DNA from: Pseudescherichia sp031987975 | Lineage (GTDB): Bacteria; Pseudomonadota; Gammaproteobacteria; Enterobacterales; Enterobacteriaceae | Direction: 5' to 3' | Assembly (NCBI RefSeq): GCF_031987975.1 | Contig: NZ_DALZYX010000007.1 | Location: forward strand, 248,001 to 312,000 | DNA length: 64,000 bases | Shown here: positions 1-8,565 of the stretch, one piece after another | How positions within the stretch are numbered: position 1 is the first letter of the stretch | Layout of the letters: the number at the start of each line of letters is the position of its first letter | Notes under the pieces: model-generated | Database searches by the model: none | What the model was told of the DNA's origin: nothing | Seen by the model: only the letters and a program-made list of their open reading frames with translations | Translations under genes and position numbers: made by a program

Positions 1-479
1 ATCTGGGAGAAGTTCGCCAGCTTCTCTTCAAGGGTCGCCAGCGCTTCACTGACGCCCGCCTCAGGCGAGCGGTAGCGGTGTACGACCTCGCTGATCACTG
101 CCAGCAGCGGCACCTCCCACATGATCACTTCGCGCCATGGACCTGCGAGGTGGATAGAGAGCCTGCCCTGGTCATTGGTGATCACGACCTGGCTTGGATC
201 ATAGCGGAACGATCGCAGCCAGTTGAGATAGTCGGCGCGGAAGAAGGGCAGGCCTGAGAGCCACTGATATTCATCATCCTGCAGGCGCAGATGCTGCATG
301 GCATCGACCTGCTCGCGGATGGCATCGGCATAGATACCTAGCAGGTCATCGCCCCGGCAGCGAAACTCTGCCGACACATGGACATCATGGTATTGATGAA
401 AAACCGCCTGCTGCATATGCAGCTTATAGGCGTCGGTATCCAGCAGCGTTTGCAGAATAGGGGTAGCGAGTTGTGTCAT
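1..479 (-). CDS. pncB: Nicotinate phosphoribosyltransferase, N-terminal part
   Basis: The reverse strand from 479 reads a protein beginning MTQLATPILQTLLDTDAYKLHMQQ, in short the N-terminus of PncB, and stays open to the window edge (159 of about 400 residues). The DTDAYKLHMQQAVFHQY segment and the FRCRGDDLLGIYADAI segment are hallmarks of the family. PncB makes nicotinate mononucleotide from nicotinate and PRPP in NAD salvage, in the cytoplasm. It is divergent from pepN, as in E. coli. The 3' end is outside the window, so completeness cannot be judged. Confidence 0.96.
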   Translation of the reverse strand, partial: MTQLATPILQTLLDTDAYKLHMQQAVFHQYHDVHVSAEFRCRGDDLLGIYADAIREQVDAMQHLRLQDDEYQWLSGLPFFRADYLNWLRSFRYDPSQVVITNDQGRLSIHLAGPWREVIMWEVPLLAVISEVVHRYRSPEAGVSEALATLEEKLANFSQ

Positions 480-741
480 GGTGCGCCGTAGCATCCTCTC
501 ACCTGAGCGTTTCCATCAAAGCTAAAGCAGATAAAGACGCAGGAGTATACCCTGATTATCGGTTTAATGAACCTGGATCACAACATAACAAGGTGAGATG
601 GTCGAGAGCAATTTGTGCCCCTGTTATCAAAATGTAGCAAACAGGGCTTTTTGCCTTGAAAAGAGTCTCTTTGCGCATGGCGTGAAAGGGGCAACAGGAA
701 TAGACTGAGTCGTTACCCTAATGAGATGCTAAAGGTTTTTT

Positions 742-3354
742 ATGACTCAACAGCCCCAAGCCAAATACCGCCACGACTACCGTGCGCCAGATTACCTGAT
801 TAGCGATATTGACCTGACCTTCGATCTTGATGCTGTTAAAACCGTCGTCACGGCTGAAAGCAAAATTTCCCGCCAGGGCGCAGCGGCCGAGCCTTTACGT
901 CTTAACGGCGAAGATCTGACTCTCGTCTCCATTCATGTTGACGGACAGCCGTGGTCAGATTACCAGAGTGAAGAGAACGCGCTGGTTATTAATAACCTGC
1001 CGGATCGGTTTACCCTGCGCATTGTTAACGAGATTAGCCCGGCTGCCAACACCGCGCTGGAAGGGCTTTATCAGTCGGGCGAAGCGCTCTGTACCCAGTG
1101 TGAAGCCGAGGGCTTCCGCCATATCACCTGGTATCTCGATCGCCCGGACGTGCTGGCGCGCTTTACCACTAAAATCATCGCTGATAAGAGTAAATATCCG
1201 TTCCTGCTCTCCAACGGTAACCGCGTGGGCGAGGGCGATCTGGAGAATGGCCGTCACTGGGTGCAGTGGCAGGATCCATTCCCGAAACCCTGCTACCTGT
1301 TCGCGCTGGTGGCCGGTGATTTTGACGTGTTGCGCGACACCTTTACCACTCGCTCTGGCCGCGAGGTGGCGCTGGAGCTGTTCGTCGATCGCGGCAACCT
1401 CGATCGCGCCCCGTGGGCAATGACCTCCCTGCAAAATTCCATGAAGTGGGACGAGGAGCGCTTTGGTCTTGAGTACGATCTCGACATCTATATGATCGTC
1501 GCCGTAGACTTCTTTAATATGGGGGCGATGGAGAACAAAGGTCTCAACGTCTTCAACTCCAAATATGTGCTGGCCCGCACCGACACCGCCACTGATAAAG
1601 ACTACCTCGATATTGAGCGGGTGATCGGCCATGAATATTTCCATAACTGGACCGGCAACCGCGTCACCTGCCGCGACTGGTTCCAGCTGAGCCTGAAAGA
1701 GGGGCTGACGGTATTCCGCGATCAGGAGTTCAGCTCCGATCTCGGCTCCCGCGCGGTGAACCGCATCAGCAACGTGCGCACCATGCGCGGCCTGCAGTTT
1801 GCTGAAGATGCCAGCCCGATGGCGCACCCGATCCGTCCTGACAAGGTGATCGAGATGAACAACTTCTATACCCTGACGGTGTATGAGAAGGGTTCGGAAG
1901 TGATCCGCATGCTGCATACCCTGCTGGGTGAAGAGAACTTCCAGCGCGGGATGCAGCTCTACTTTGAACGTCATGACGGCAGCGCCGCCACCTGCGACGA
2001 TTTTGTCCAGGCGATGGAGGATGCCTCCAACGTCGATCTCTCCCATTTCCGCCGCTGGTACAGCCAGTCGGGTACGCCGATTGTGAGCGTTCGTGACGAC
2101 TACAATCCAGAGACCGAGCAGTACACCCTGACCATCAGCCAGCGCACGCCGCCGACGGCCGAGCAGGAAGAGAAGCTGCCTCTGCATATTCCGTTTGATA
2201 TTGAGCTGTACGATAACGAAGGCAAGGTCATCCCGCTGCAAAAAGAGGGTCATCCGGTGCACCACGTGCTCAACGTCACTCAGGAGGAGCAGACCTTCGT
2301 CTTTGATAAGGTCTACTTCCAGCCGGTACCCTCCCTGCTGCGCGAGTTCTCCGCGCCGGTGAAGCTGGAGTATAAATGGAGCGATCAGCAGCTGACGTTC
2401 CTGATGCGCCATGCGCGCAACGACTTCTCTCGCTGGGACGCGGCTCAGAGCCTGCTGGCGACCTATATCAAGCTGAACGTGGCCCGCCATCAGCAGGGCC
2501 AGCCGCTGTCGCTGCCGCTGCACGTAGCCGACGCCTTCCGGGCGATCCTGCTGGATGCCGACATCGATCCGGCCCTGGCGGCGGAGATCCTGACCCTGCC
2601 TTCAGCAGGCGAGATGGCCGAGCTGTTCGATATCATCGATCCGGTAGCGATCGTTGCCGTTCGCGAAGCGCTGACCCGTACCCTGGCAACCGAGCTTTCC
2701 GACGAGTTCCTTGCGGTCTACAACGCCCACAAACTGGATGCCTATCGGGTTGAGCATGCGGATATCGGCAAGCGCTCGCTGCGCAACACCTGTCTGCGCT
2801 ATCTGGCGTTTGGCGACGTCAAGCTGGGCGATGCTCTGGTTACCCAGCAGTATCACACCGCGGATAACATGACCGATGCGCTGGCGGCGCTCTCTGCTGC
2901 CGTGGCGGCGCAGCTGCCGTGCCGTGACGCGCTGATGCAGGAGTACGACGACAAATGGCATCAGGACGGTCTGGTGATGGACAAGTGGTTTATTCTGCAA
3001 GCCACCAGCCCGGCCAGCAACGTGCTGGAGACCGTGCGTGGTCTGCTTAACCACCGCTCCTTTACCCTCAGCAACCCGAACCGCGTTCGTTCGCTGATTG
3101 GCGCGTTTGCCGGCAGCAACCCGGCGGCGTTCCATGCTGAAGACGGCAGCGGCTACCGTTTCATGGTAGAGATGCTGACCGAGCTTAACAGCCGTAACCC
3201 GCAGGTAGCGTCCCGCCTGATCGAGCCGCTGATCCGCCTGAAACGTTACGATGAAGGCCGTCAGGCGCAGATGCGTGCGGCGCTGGAGCAGCTGAAGGGC
3301 CTTGAGAACCTCTCTGGCGATCTTTACGAGAAGATTGCTAAGGCGCTGGCCTGA
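742..3354 (+). CDS. pepN: Aminopeptidase N
   Basis: An M1-family zinc aminopeptidase that removes N-terminal residues from peptides during cytoplasmic protein turnover. At 870 residues it matches the E. coli enzyme in length. The substrate-anchoring GAMEN motif (MGAMENKGLN, near residue 260) and the zinc motif HEYFHNWTGN near residue 297 are present. The third zinc ligand is the Glu of SLKEGLTVFRD. A long helical C-terminal domain follows. The start ATG sits about 260 bp from divergent pncB. It is a single-gene unit ending in a hairpin terminator. Confidence 0.98.
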   Translation: MTQQPQAKYRHDYRAPDYLISDIDLTFDLDAVKTVVTAESKISRQGAAAEPLRLNGEDLTLVSIHVDGQPWSDYQSEENALVINNLPDRFTLRIVNEISPAANTALEGLYQSGEALCTQCEAEGFRHITWYLDRPDVLARFTTKIIADKSKYPFLLSNGNRVGEGDLENGRHWVQWQDPFPKPCYLFALVAGDFDVLRDTFTTRSGREVALELFVDRGNLDRAPWAMTSLQNSMKWDEERFGLEYDLDIYMIVAVDFFNMGAMENKGLNVFNSKYVLARTDTATDKDYLDIERVIGHEYFHNWTGNRVTCRDWFQLSLKEGLTVFRDQEFSSDLGSRAVNRISNVRTMRGLQFAEDASPMAHPIRPDKVIEMNNFYTLTVYEKGSEVIRMLHTLLGEENFQRGMQLYFERHDGSAATCDDFVQAMEDASNVDLSHFRRWYSQSGTPIVSVRDDYNPETEQYTLTISQRTPPTAEQEEKLPLHIPFDIELYDNEGKVIPLQKEGHPVHHVLNVTQEEQTFVFDKVYFQPVPSLLREFSAPVKLEYKWSDQQLTFLMRHARNDFSRWDAAQSLLATYIKLNVARHQQGQPLSLPLHVADAFRAILLDADIDPALAAEILTLPSAGEMAELFDIIDPVAIVAVREALTRTLATELSDEFLAVYNAHKLDAYRVEHADIGKRSLRNTCLRYLAFGDVKLGDALVTQQYHTADNMTDALAALSAAVAAQLPCRDALMQEYDDKWHQDGLVMDKWFILQATSPASNVLETVRGLLNHRSFTLSNPNRVRSLIGAFAGSNPAAFHAEDGSGYRFMVEMLTELNSRNPQVASRLIEPLIRLKRYDEGRQAQMRAALEQLKGLENLSGDLYEKIAKALA

Positions 3355-3360
3355 TAAATC

Positions 3361-3388
3361 GCCGGGCGGCAGCCTGCTGCCCGGTTTT
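3361..3388 (+). terminator. pepN intrinsic terminator
   Basis: A GC-rich inverted repeat (CCGGGCGGCAG paired with CTGCTGCCCGG) is followed by a run of T immediately after the pepN stop codon. Confidence 0.8.
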
Positions 3389-3410
3389 TCCCCCTTTATT
3401 ACCTCTCTCC

Positions 3411-3426
3411 AGGAAATCGTTTGCGT
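3411..3426 (+). promoter_or_regulatory. Probable PurR operator before pyrD
   Basis: AGGAAATCGTTTGCGT matches the PurR consensus ACGCAAACGTTTGCGT at 13 of 16 positions. It lies about 65 bp upstream of the inferred pyrD start of transcription. E. coli pyrD is repressed by PurR, so the site is expected here. Confidence 0.6.
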
Positions 3427-3477
3427 TTTATCTGAATTAATTGCCCCAGGTCAATTCCCTTTCGCGTCACAATCGCA

Positions 3478-3506
3478 GATAATACGCCCCCGGTTTGCAC
3501 ACCGGG
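3478..3506 (+). promoter_or_regulatory. pyrD -10 element and start-switch hairpin
   Basis: A GATAAT -10 hexamer (3478-3483) precedes a C-run and the inverted repeat CCCGGT (3489-3494) / ACCGGG (3501-3506), just before the pyrD ribosome site. In E. coli, high CTP favours starts on C whose transcripts fold this hairpin and block translation. Starts on G, further in, escape it. The same layout is visible here; the mechanism is inferred from the E. coli case. Confidence 0.65.
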
Positions 3507-3521
3507 AATCCAGGAGAGTTC

Positions 3522-4532
3522 ATGTACTACCCCTTCGTTCGTAAAGCCCTTTTCCAGCTCGACCCCGAGCGCGCTCATGAATTTACGTTTCAGCAGTTAC
3601 GCCGTATTTCCGGCACCCCTTTAGCCGCGCTGGTACGCCAGAACGTGCCGCAAAAGCCGGTCTCCTGCATGGGGCTGACCTTTAAGAATCCGCTTGGCCT
3701 GGCAGCGGGTCTGGATAAAAACGGCGAGTGCATTGATGCGCTGGGTGCCATGGGTTTTGGCGCTATCGAAATTGGTACCGTGACCCCACGCCCGCAGCCG
3801 GGCAACGATAAGCCGCGTATCTTCCGCCTTGTCGAGGCCGAGGGGTTAATTAACCGTATGGGGTTCAATAACCTCGGCGTGGATAACCTGGTCGAGAACG
3901 TCAAAAAAGCCCATTTTGACGGCGTGCTGGGTATTAATATTGGCAAAAATAAAGATACGCCGGTGGAGCAGGGCAAGGATGACTACCTGATCTGTATGGA
4001 TAAAGTCTATCCCTACGCGGGCTATATTGCGATTAACATCTCCTCGCCAAATACCCCTGGCCTACGCTCGCTGCAATACGGTGAGGCGCTGGACGATCTG
4101 CTCTCCGCCATCAAAAATAAGCAGCGCGAGCTGCAGAATATTCACCATAAATATGTCCCTGTGGCGGTGAAAATTGCTCCTGATCTCTCCGTTGAGGAGT
4201 TAATTCAGGTCGCTGACAGCCTGGTTCGCCATAATATCGATGGCGTTATCGCCACCAATACCACCCTTGAAAGAGGTCTGGTGCAGGGAATGCGGCACTG
4301 CGATGAAACCGGGGGCTTAAGCGGTCGTCCACTGCAGCTAAAAAGCACCGAAATTATTCGCCGCCTGGCGCAGGAGTTGAATGGCCAGCTGCCGATTATT
4401 GGCGTCGGCGGAATCGACTCCGTTATCGCCGCGCGGGAGAAAATTGCCGCCGGTGCGACGCTGGTGCAGATCTATTCCGGCTTTATATTTAAAGGTCCGC
4501 CGCTGATTAAAGAAATCGTTAACCATATCTAA
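3522..4532 (+). CDS. pyrD: Dihydroorotate dehydrogenase, quinone-linked (class 2)
   Basis: Oxidises dihydroorotate to orotate in pyrimidine synthesis, passing electrons through FMN to membrane quinones. The start is placed at MYYPFVRKALFQLDPE, behind the AGGAGAG site, giving 336 residues as in E. coli. An in-frame upstream ATG at 3495 lies inside the leader hairpin and is unlikely. Visible family features are the N-terminal membrane-associating helices, GLAAGLDKNGECIDALG, the FMN-binding NISSPNTPGLR segment with the catalytic Ser, and the C-terminal GVGGIDS phosphate-binding loop. Confidence 0.98.
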   Translation: MYYPFVRKALFQLDPERAHEFTFQQLRRISGTPLAALVRQNVPQKPVSCMGLTFKNPLGLAAGLDKNGECIDALGAMGFGAIEIGTVTPRPQPGNDKPRIFRLVEAEGLINRMGFNNLGVDNLVENVKKAHFDGVLGINIGKNKDTPVEQGKDDYLICMDKVYPYAGYIAINISSPNTPGLRSLQYGEALDDLLSAIKNKQRELQNIHHKYVPVAVKIAPDLSVEELIQVADSLVRHNIDGVIATNTTLERGLVQGMRHCDETGGLSGRPLQLKSTEIIRRLAQELNGQLPIIGVGGIDSVIAAREKIAAGATLVQIYSGFIFKGPPLIKEIVNHI

Positions 4533-4551
4533 TCCTTTGCGTCTAAATGTT

Positions 4552-4584
4552 AACCAGGGGTTTATTTCCGTCCCTGGTTGTTTT
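4552..4584 (+). terminator. pyrD intrinsic terminator
   Basis: AACCAGGG pairs with CCCTGGTT, followed by a T-rich stretch, 20 bp after the pyrD stop. Confidence 0.75.
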
Positions 4585-4699
4585 ATATTCCCCTCGTTGT
4601 TGTTTATTAAACGTTCTCATTATTGACTTTTTGTGGTAAGCGGAACGCTAGCAACGGACACAAAAGCAGCAGGACGCTTAAGGGGGAGCGGAGAGGAAA

Positions 4700-5236
4700 A
4701 TGCGAATCAAACCTGACGATAACTGGCGCTGGTACTACGACGAAGAGCACGATCGGATGATGCTCGATCTCGCCAATGGGATGCTGTTTCGCTCCCGTTA
4801 CGCCCGTCGGATGCTGACGCCGGACGCGTTCGCACCCTCTGGTTTCTGCGTGGATGACGCCGCGCTCTACTTCTCCTTTGAGGAGCGCTGCCGCGAGTTT
4901 GATCTCTCCCGGGAGCAGCGGGCCGAGCTGGTGCTGAATGCGCTGGTGGCGATCCGCTTCCTGAAGCCACAGATGCCTAAAAGCTGGCACTTCCATTCAT
5001 ATAGCGACAGCTGGCAGCCCGAGCTGGGCGAAGCCGCCAGCGTCTGGCTCAGCGACACCGCCGAACAGGTTAACCTGCTGGTGGTGGAGCCGGGTGATAA
5101 CGCTACCCTCTGCCTGCTGGCACAGCCCGGCGTGGTGATTGCCGGACGTACGATGCAGCTCGGCGACGCGATCAAGATCATGAACGATCGTATGCGACCG
5201 CTGCCCCAGATGTACAGCCTGGAGCAGGCAGTTTAA
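4700..5236 (+). CDS. zapC: Cell division protein ZapC
   Basis: A 178-residue protein matching ZapC (formerly YcbW), a cytoplasmic factor that binds FtsZ and promotes bundling of its filaments at the division site. The N-terminus MRIKPDDNWRWYYDEEHDR and the C-terminal AGRTMQLGDAIKIMNDR are well conserved with E. coli. The start is fixed by an upstream GGAGAGG site. It converges with ycbX and the two overlap by four bases. Confidence 0.95.
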   Translation: MRIKPDDNWRWYYDEEHDRMMLDLANGMLFRSRYARRMLTPDAFAPSGFCVDDAALYFSFEERCREFDLSREQRAELVLNALVAIRFLKPQMPKSWHFHSYSDSWQPELGEAASVWLSDTAEQVNLLVVEPGDNATLCLLAQPGVVIAGRTMQLGDAIKIMNDRMRPLPQMYSLEQAV

Positions 5237-6342
5237 GGTTCCAGCACCAGCGGCGTTTTAGGAATGCAGCTGCAGCTCAGGATGGTGCCGTCGTCGCCGA
5301 TGGCGGACTGCTTCAGGGCGCTGACTTCTCCTTCCACCAGACGTACGCGGCAGCAGCCACAGATCCCGGCGCGGCAGGAGTAGGGCACACGGATCCCCTG
5401 GCTCTCCAGCTGTTCAAGCAGCACCTGTTGGTTATTCCCCGTAAAGCGCTCTCCCTGCCAGTCGATGGTCACCGTCGAGGCTGCCTGCTCCTCAACTTCC
5501 AGCGTCTCAACCGGCTCGCCTGCGCCATACGCTCTCGCCGGACCGCTCGCCAGCACGCTTACCTCGTCACCGACGCGGATCACGCCGCTGTTGCGGGCAA
5601 TTAGATTCTGGCCGAAATCGACGTCGCCATTATCAACCGCGGTGCGGAACTGTTGCAGGGTATGCAGCGGCTCACCCGCCGGGTGCTTCTGGCCACGTTC
5701 GGGGCTGATGGTGGTAAATACGCAGCGGCTACAGGGTTTCACCACGTCAAAAATGACCTCGCCGATGCGCACGGTTTTCCAGCTATCCTCCTCCCATGCC
5801 TGCGCCCCGGTCACCACCAGGTTCGGACGAAACTGCTCCATCTGGATGCTGGCCGGGCAGCGGCTCTGCAAATCACGCAGCGAGGCCTCGTTGGTGAGCA
5901 GATAGGGAAATCCATCGGCAAAGGAGAGCGGTACGCTCTCAAAGCGCTTTACGCGGCGGGTGGGTTCTTGTCCTACCCAGCGCAGCTGCACCTCGCGGTT
6001 AAAGAAGCCGCTCAGCCACTGGTTGATCGCCTCCGGGGCGATTAATGCGGTAAAATGATTTCCCCACACCTCGGTCGGCTCGGCATCGCTGATAAAATCA
6101 GCAAAGCGGACCAGGGCGCTGCTGCCGTCGGGCGCGGTGAGATGCAGGCCATCATGCAGCGGCGACGGAATAAAACGTACCAGCTGTGGGTACTGGCGGG
6201 CGGTAATAAAGGTACCGTCAGGTTCAGTGACCATAAAGATACGGTCAAAGGCCAGACCGCTGATGTCGGCCAGGGCGTGCGTGAGGCCAATTCCGCGCAT
6301 CGATTTGACCGGATGAATAAAAAGCCGCGACAGGGTAGCCAT
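5233..6342 (-). CDS. ycbX: MOSC/2Fe-2S N-hydroxylated base-analogue reductase YcbX
   Basis: A 369-residue protein with an N-terminal beta-barrel and MOSC domain (molybdenum-cofactor binding; CSRCVFTT carries the expected Cys), then a plant-type 2Fe-2S ferredoxin domain ending CRAGICGCC...CSC. In E. coli YcbX acts in a molybdenum-dependent pathway that detoxifies N-hydroxylated bases such as 6-N-hydroxylaminopurine. The start is placed at MATLSRLFIHPVKS because GGAGGG lies five bases before it; the ATG four codons earlier overlaps that site. Confidence 0.94.
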   Translation of the reverse strand: MATLSRLFIHPVKSMRGIGLTHALADISGLAFDRIFMVTEPDGTFITARQYPQLVRFIPSPLHDGLHLTAPDGSSALVRFADFISDAEPTEVWGNHFTALIAPEAINQWLSGFFNREVQLRWVGQEPTRRVKRFESVPLSFADGFPYLLTNEASLRDLQSRCPASIQMEQFRPNLVVTGAQAWEEDSWKTVRIGEVIFDVVKPCSRCVFTTISPERGQKHPAGEPLHTLQQFRTAVDNGDVDFGQNLIARNSGVIRVGDEVSVLASGPARAYGAGEPVETLEVEEQAASTVTIDWQGERFTGNNQQVLLEQLESQGIRVPYSCRAGICGCCRVRLVEGEVSALKQSAIGDDGTILSCSCIPKTPLVLEP

Positions 6343-6441
6343 TGCGCCCTCCATGGGTGTGAAAATAGGGTCTCAACTTTATGACATCCCACTTATATTG
6401 GCTATAATGCGCAACAATTTTATTAGAGTAAAAGTGACGAT

Positions 6442-8550
6442 ATGAATTCTCTGTTTGCCAGTACGGCCCGTGGGCTGGAAGAGCTGTTAAAAACTGAACT
6501 GGAAAACCTCGGGGCGCAGCATGCTCAGGTGGTTCAGGGCGGTGTCCATTTTGAGGGGGACACCCGGCTCATTTACCAGAGCCTGATGTGGAGTCGCCTG
6601 GCTTCGCGCATTATCCTGCCGCTGAACGAGTGCAAGGTCTACAGCGACCTTGACCTCTATATGGGCGTGCAGGCGATTGACTGGACGGAGATTTTCAATC
6701 CCGGCGCAACCTTTGCCGTACACTTCAGCGGGCTGAATGAGGAGATCCGCAACAGCCAGTACGGTGCCATGAGGGTAAAAGACGCCATCGTCGATAGTTT
6801 TACGCGTAAGAATATGGAGCGTCCAAACGTCGATCGCGAGCAGCCGGATATGCGCATCAACGTCTGGCTGAATAAAGAGACGGCCCATATCGCCCTCGAT
6901 CTCAGCGGCGACGGCCTGCACCTGCGCGGCTATCGCGACCGGGCCGGACTTGCACCAATGAAAGAGACCCTGGCAGCGGCGGTGGTAATGCGCTCCGGCT
7001 GGCAGCCGGGTACGCCGCTGCTCGATCCGCTCTGCGGCTCCGGCACCCTGTTAATCGAGGCGGCGATGCTCGCCACCGACCGCGCCCCAGGCCTGCATCG
7101 TCGCCACTGGGGCTTTGACGGCTGGGCGCAGCACGATGAAGCGCTGTGGAAAGAGGTGAAAGCCGAGGCGCAGACCCGCGCCCGTCAAGGGCTGGCGGAC
7201 TACGGCTCGCGTTTCTATGGCTCCGACAGCGATGCCCGCGTGATCGATATTGCTCGCAGCAACGCCCGTCGCGCAGGGGTCAGCGAGCTGATCGACTTTA
7301 ACGTCAAAGACGTCGCCCAGCTGACTAATCCGCTGCCGGAAGGGCCGCACGGTACCGTGCTCAGCAACCCGCCGTACGGTGAGCGTCTGGAGAGCGAACC
7401 AGCGCTGATTGCCATGCATAGCCTGCTCGGCCGTACGCTGAAAAACAGTTTCGGCGGCTGGAATGTCTCTCTGTTCAGCGCCTCGCCGGAGCTGCTTAAC
7501 TGCCTGCAGCTGCGCGCCGATCGCCAGTTCAAAGCCAAAAACGGCCCGCTGGACTGCGTGCAGAAAAACTACTCCATTGCGGAGAACTTCGGTGATATCA
7601 AGGCCAGCGGCATGGCGGAAGATTACGCCAACCGCCTGCGCAAGAACGTCAAAAAGCTGGAGAAGTGGGCGCGCCAGGAGGGGATCGAGTGTTATCGCCT
7701 CTACGATGCCGATCTGCCGGACTATAACGTCGCGGTAGACCGCTATGCCGACTGGGTAGTAGTGCAGGAGTACGCTCCGCCGAAAACCGTCGATCCACAG
7801 AAGGCTCGTCAGCGCCTGCTGGATATCATTGCCGCCACCATTACGGTGCTGGGGATCGCGCCTAACAAGCTGGTGCTGAAGACCCGCGAGCGCCAGAAGG
7901 GCAAGAACCAGTACCAGAAGATGAACGAGAAGGGCGAGTTTATGGAGGTGAGCGAATACAACGCTCGCCTGTGGGTCAACCTGACCGACTACCTGGATAC
8001 TGGCCTGTTCCTTGACCACCGTATCGCCCGGCGGATGCTCGGTCAGATGAGTAAAGGCAAAGACTTCCTTAACCTCTTCTCCTACACCGGCAGCGCCAGC
8101 GTACATGCGGGGCTGGGCGGGGCAGCATCGACCACTACCGTCGATATGTCGCGCACCTACCTGGAGTGGGCCGAGCGTAACCTGCGCCTGAATGGTCTCA
8201 CCGGTCGCCAGCATCGTCTGATGCAGGCCGACGTGATGGGCTGGCTGCGGGATACCGACGAGCAGTTCGATCTGATCTTTATCGATCCGCCGACCTTCTC
8301 CAACTCCAAGCGAATGGAAGAGGCGTTTGACGTCCAGCGCGATCACCTGAGCTTAATGAAAGACTTAAAACGGATGCTGCGTAAAGGCGGCACGATTATG
8401 TTCTCAAACAACAAACGCGGTTTCCGCATGGATCACGACGGGCTGGCTGAACTGGGGCTGAAAGCACAAGATATTACCCAAAAAACGCAGTCGCAGGATT
8501 TCGCCCGCAACCGTCAGATCCATAACTGCTGGCTGATTACCGCAGCCTGA
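6442..8550 (+). CDS. rlmL: Bifunctional 23S rRNA methyltransferase RlmK/L
   Basis: At 702 residues this equals the E. coli fusion protein. The N-terminal half has a THUMP domain and a methyltransferase with LLDPLCGSGTLLIEAAM and the catalytic NPPYGERL; it makes m2G2445 in 23S rRNA. The C-terminal half is a second Rossmann methyltransferase (LNLFSYTGSASVHAG, FIDPPTFSNSKRM) that makes m7G2069. Both domains are intact. uup follows after 15 bp, suggesting co-transcription. Confidence 0.97.
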   Translation: MNSLFASTARGLEELLKTELENLGAQHAQVVQGGVHFEGDTRLIYQSLMWSRLASRIILPLNECKVYSDLDLYMGVQAIDWTEIFNPGATFAVHFSGLNEEIRNSQYGAMRVKDAIVDSFTRKNMERPNVDREQPDMRINVWLNKETAHIALDLSGDGLHLRGYRDRAGLAPMKETLAAAVVMRSGWQPGTPLLDPLCGSGTLLIEAAMLATDRAPGLHRRHWGFDGWAQHDEALWKEVKAEAQTRARQGLADYGSRFYGSDSDARVIDIARSNARRAGVSELIDFNVKDVAQLTNPLPEGPHGTVLSNPPYGERLESEPALIAMHSLLGRTLKNSFGGWNVSLFSASPELLNCLQLRADRQFKAKNGPLDCVQKNYSIAENFGDIKASGMAEDYANRLRKNVKKLEKWARQEGIECYRLYDADLPDYNVAVDRYADWVVVQEYAPPKTVDPQKARQRLLDIIAATITVLGIAPNKLVLKTRERQKGKNQYQKMNEKGEFMEVSEYNARLWVNLTDYLDTGLFLDHRIARRMLGQMSKGKDFLNLFSYTGSASVHAGLGGAASTTTVDMSRTYLEWAERNLRLNGLTGRQHRLMQADVMGWLRDTDEQFDLIFIDPPTFSNSKRMEEAFDVQRDHLSLMKDLKRMLRKGGTIMFSNNKRGFRMDHDGLAELGLKAQDITQKTQSQDFARNRQIHNCWLITAA

Positions 8551-8565
8551 GAGGAATAGAATAAG

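Noticed and set aside
955..2523. Long open frame opposite pepN
   Set aside because: It is the mirror of a GC-rich conserved gene, has no ribosome site and resembles no protein family. Similar frames opposite rlmL, uup, lonB, hpxY and hpxW were rejected for the same reason.
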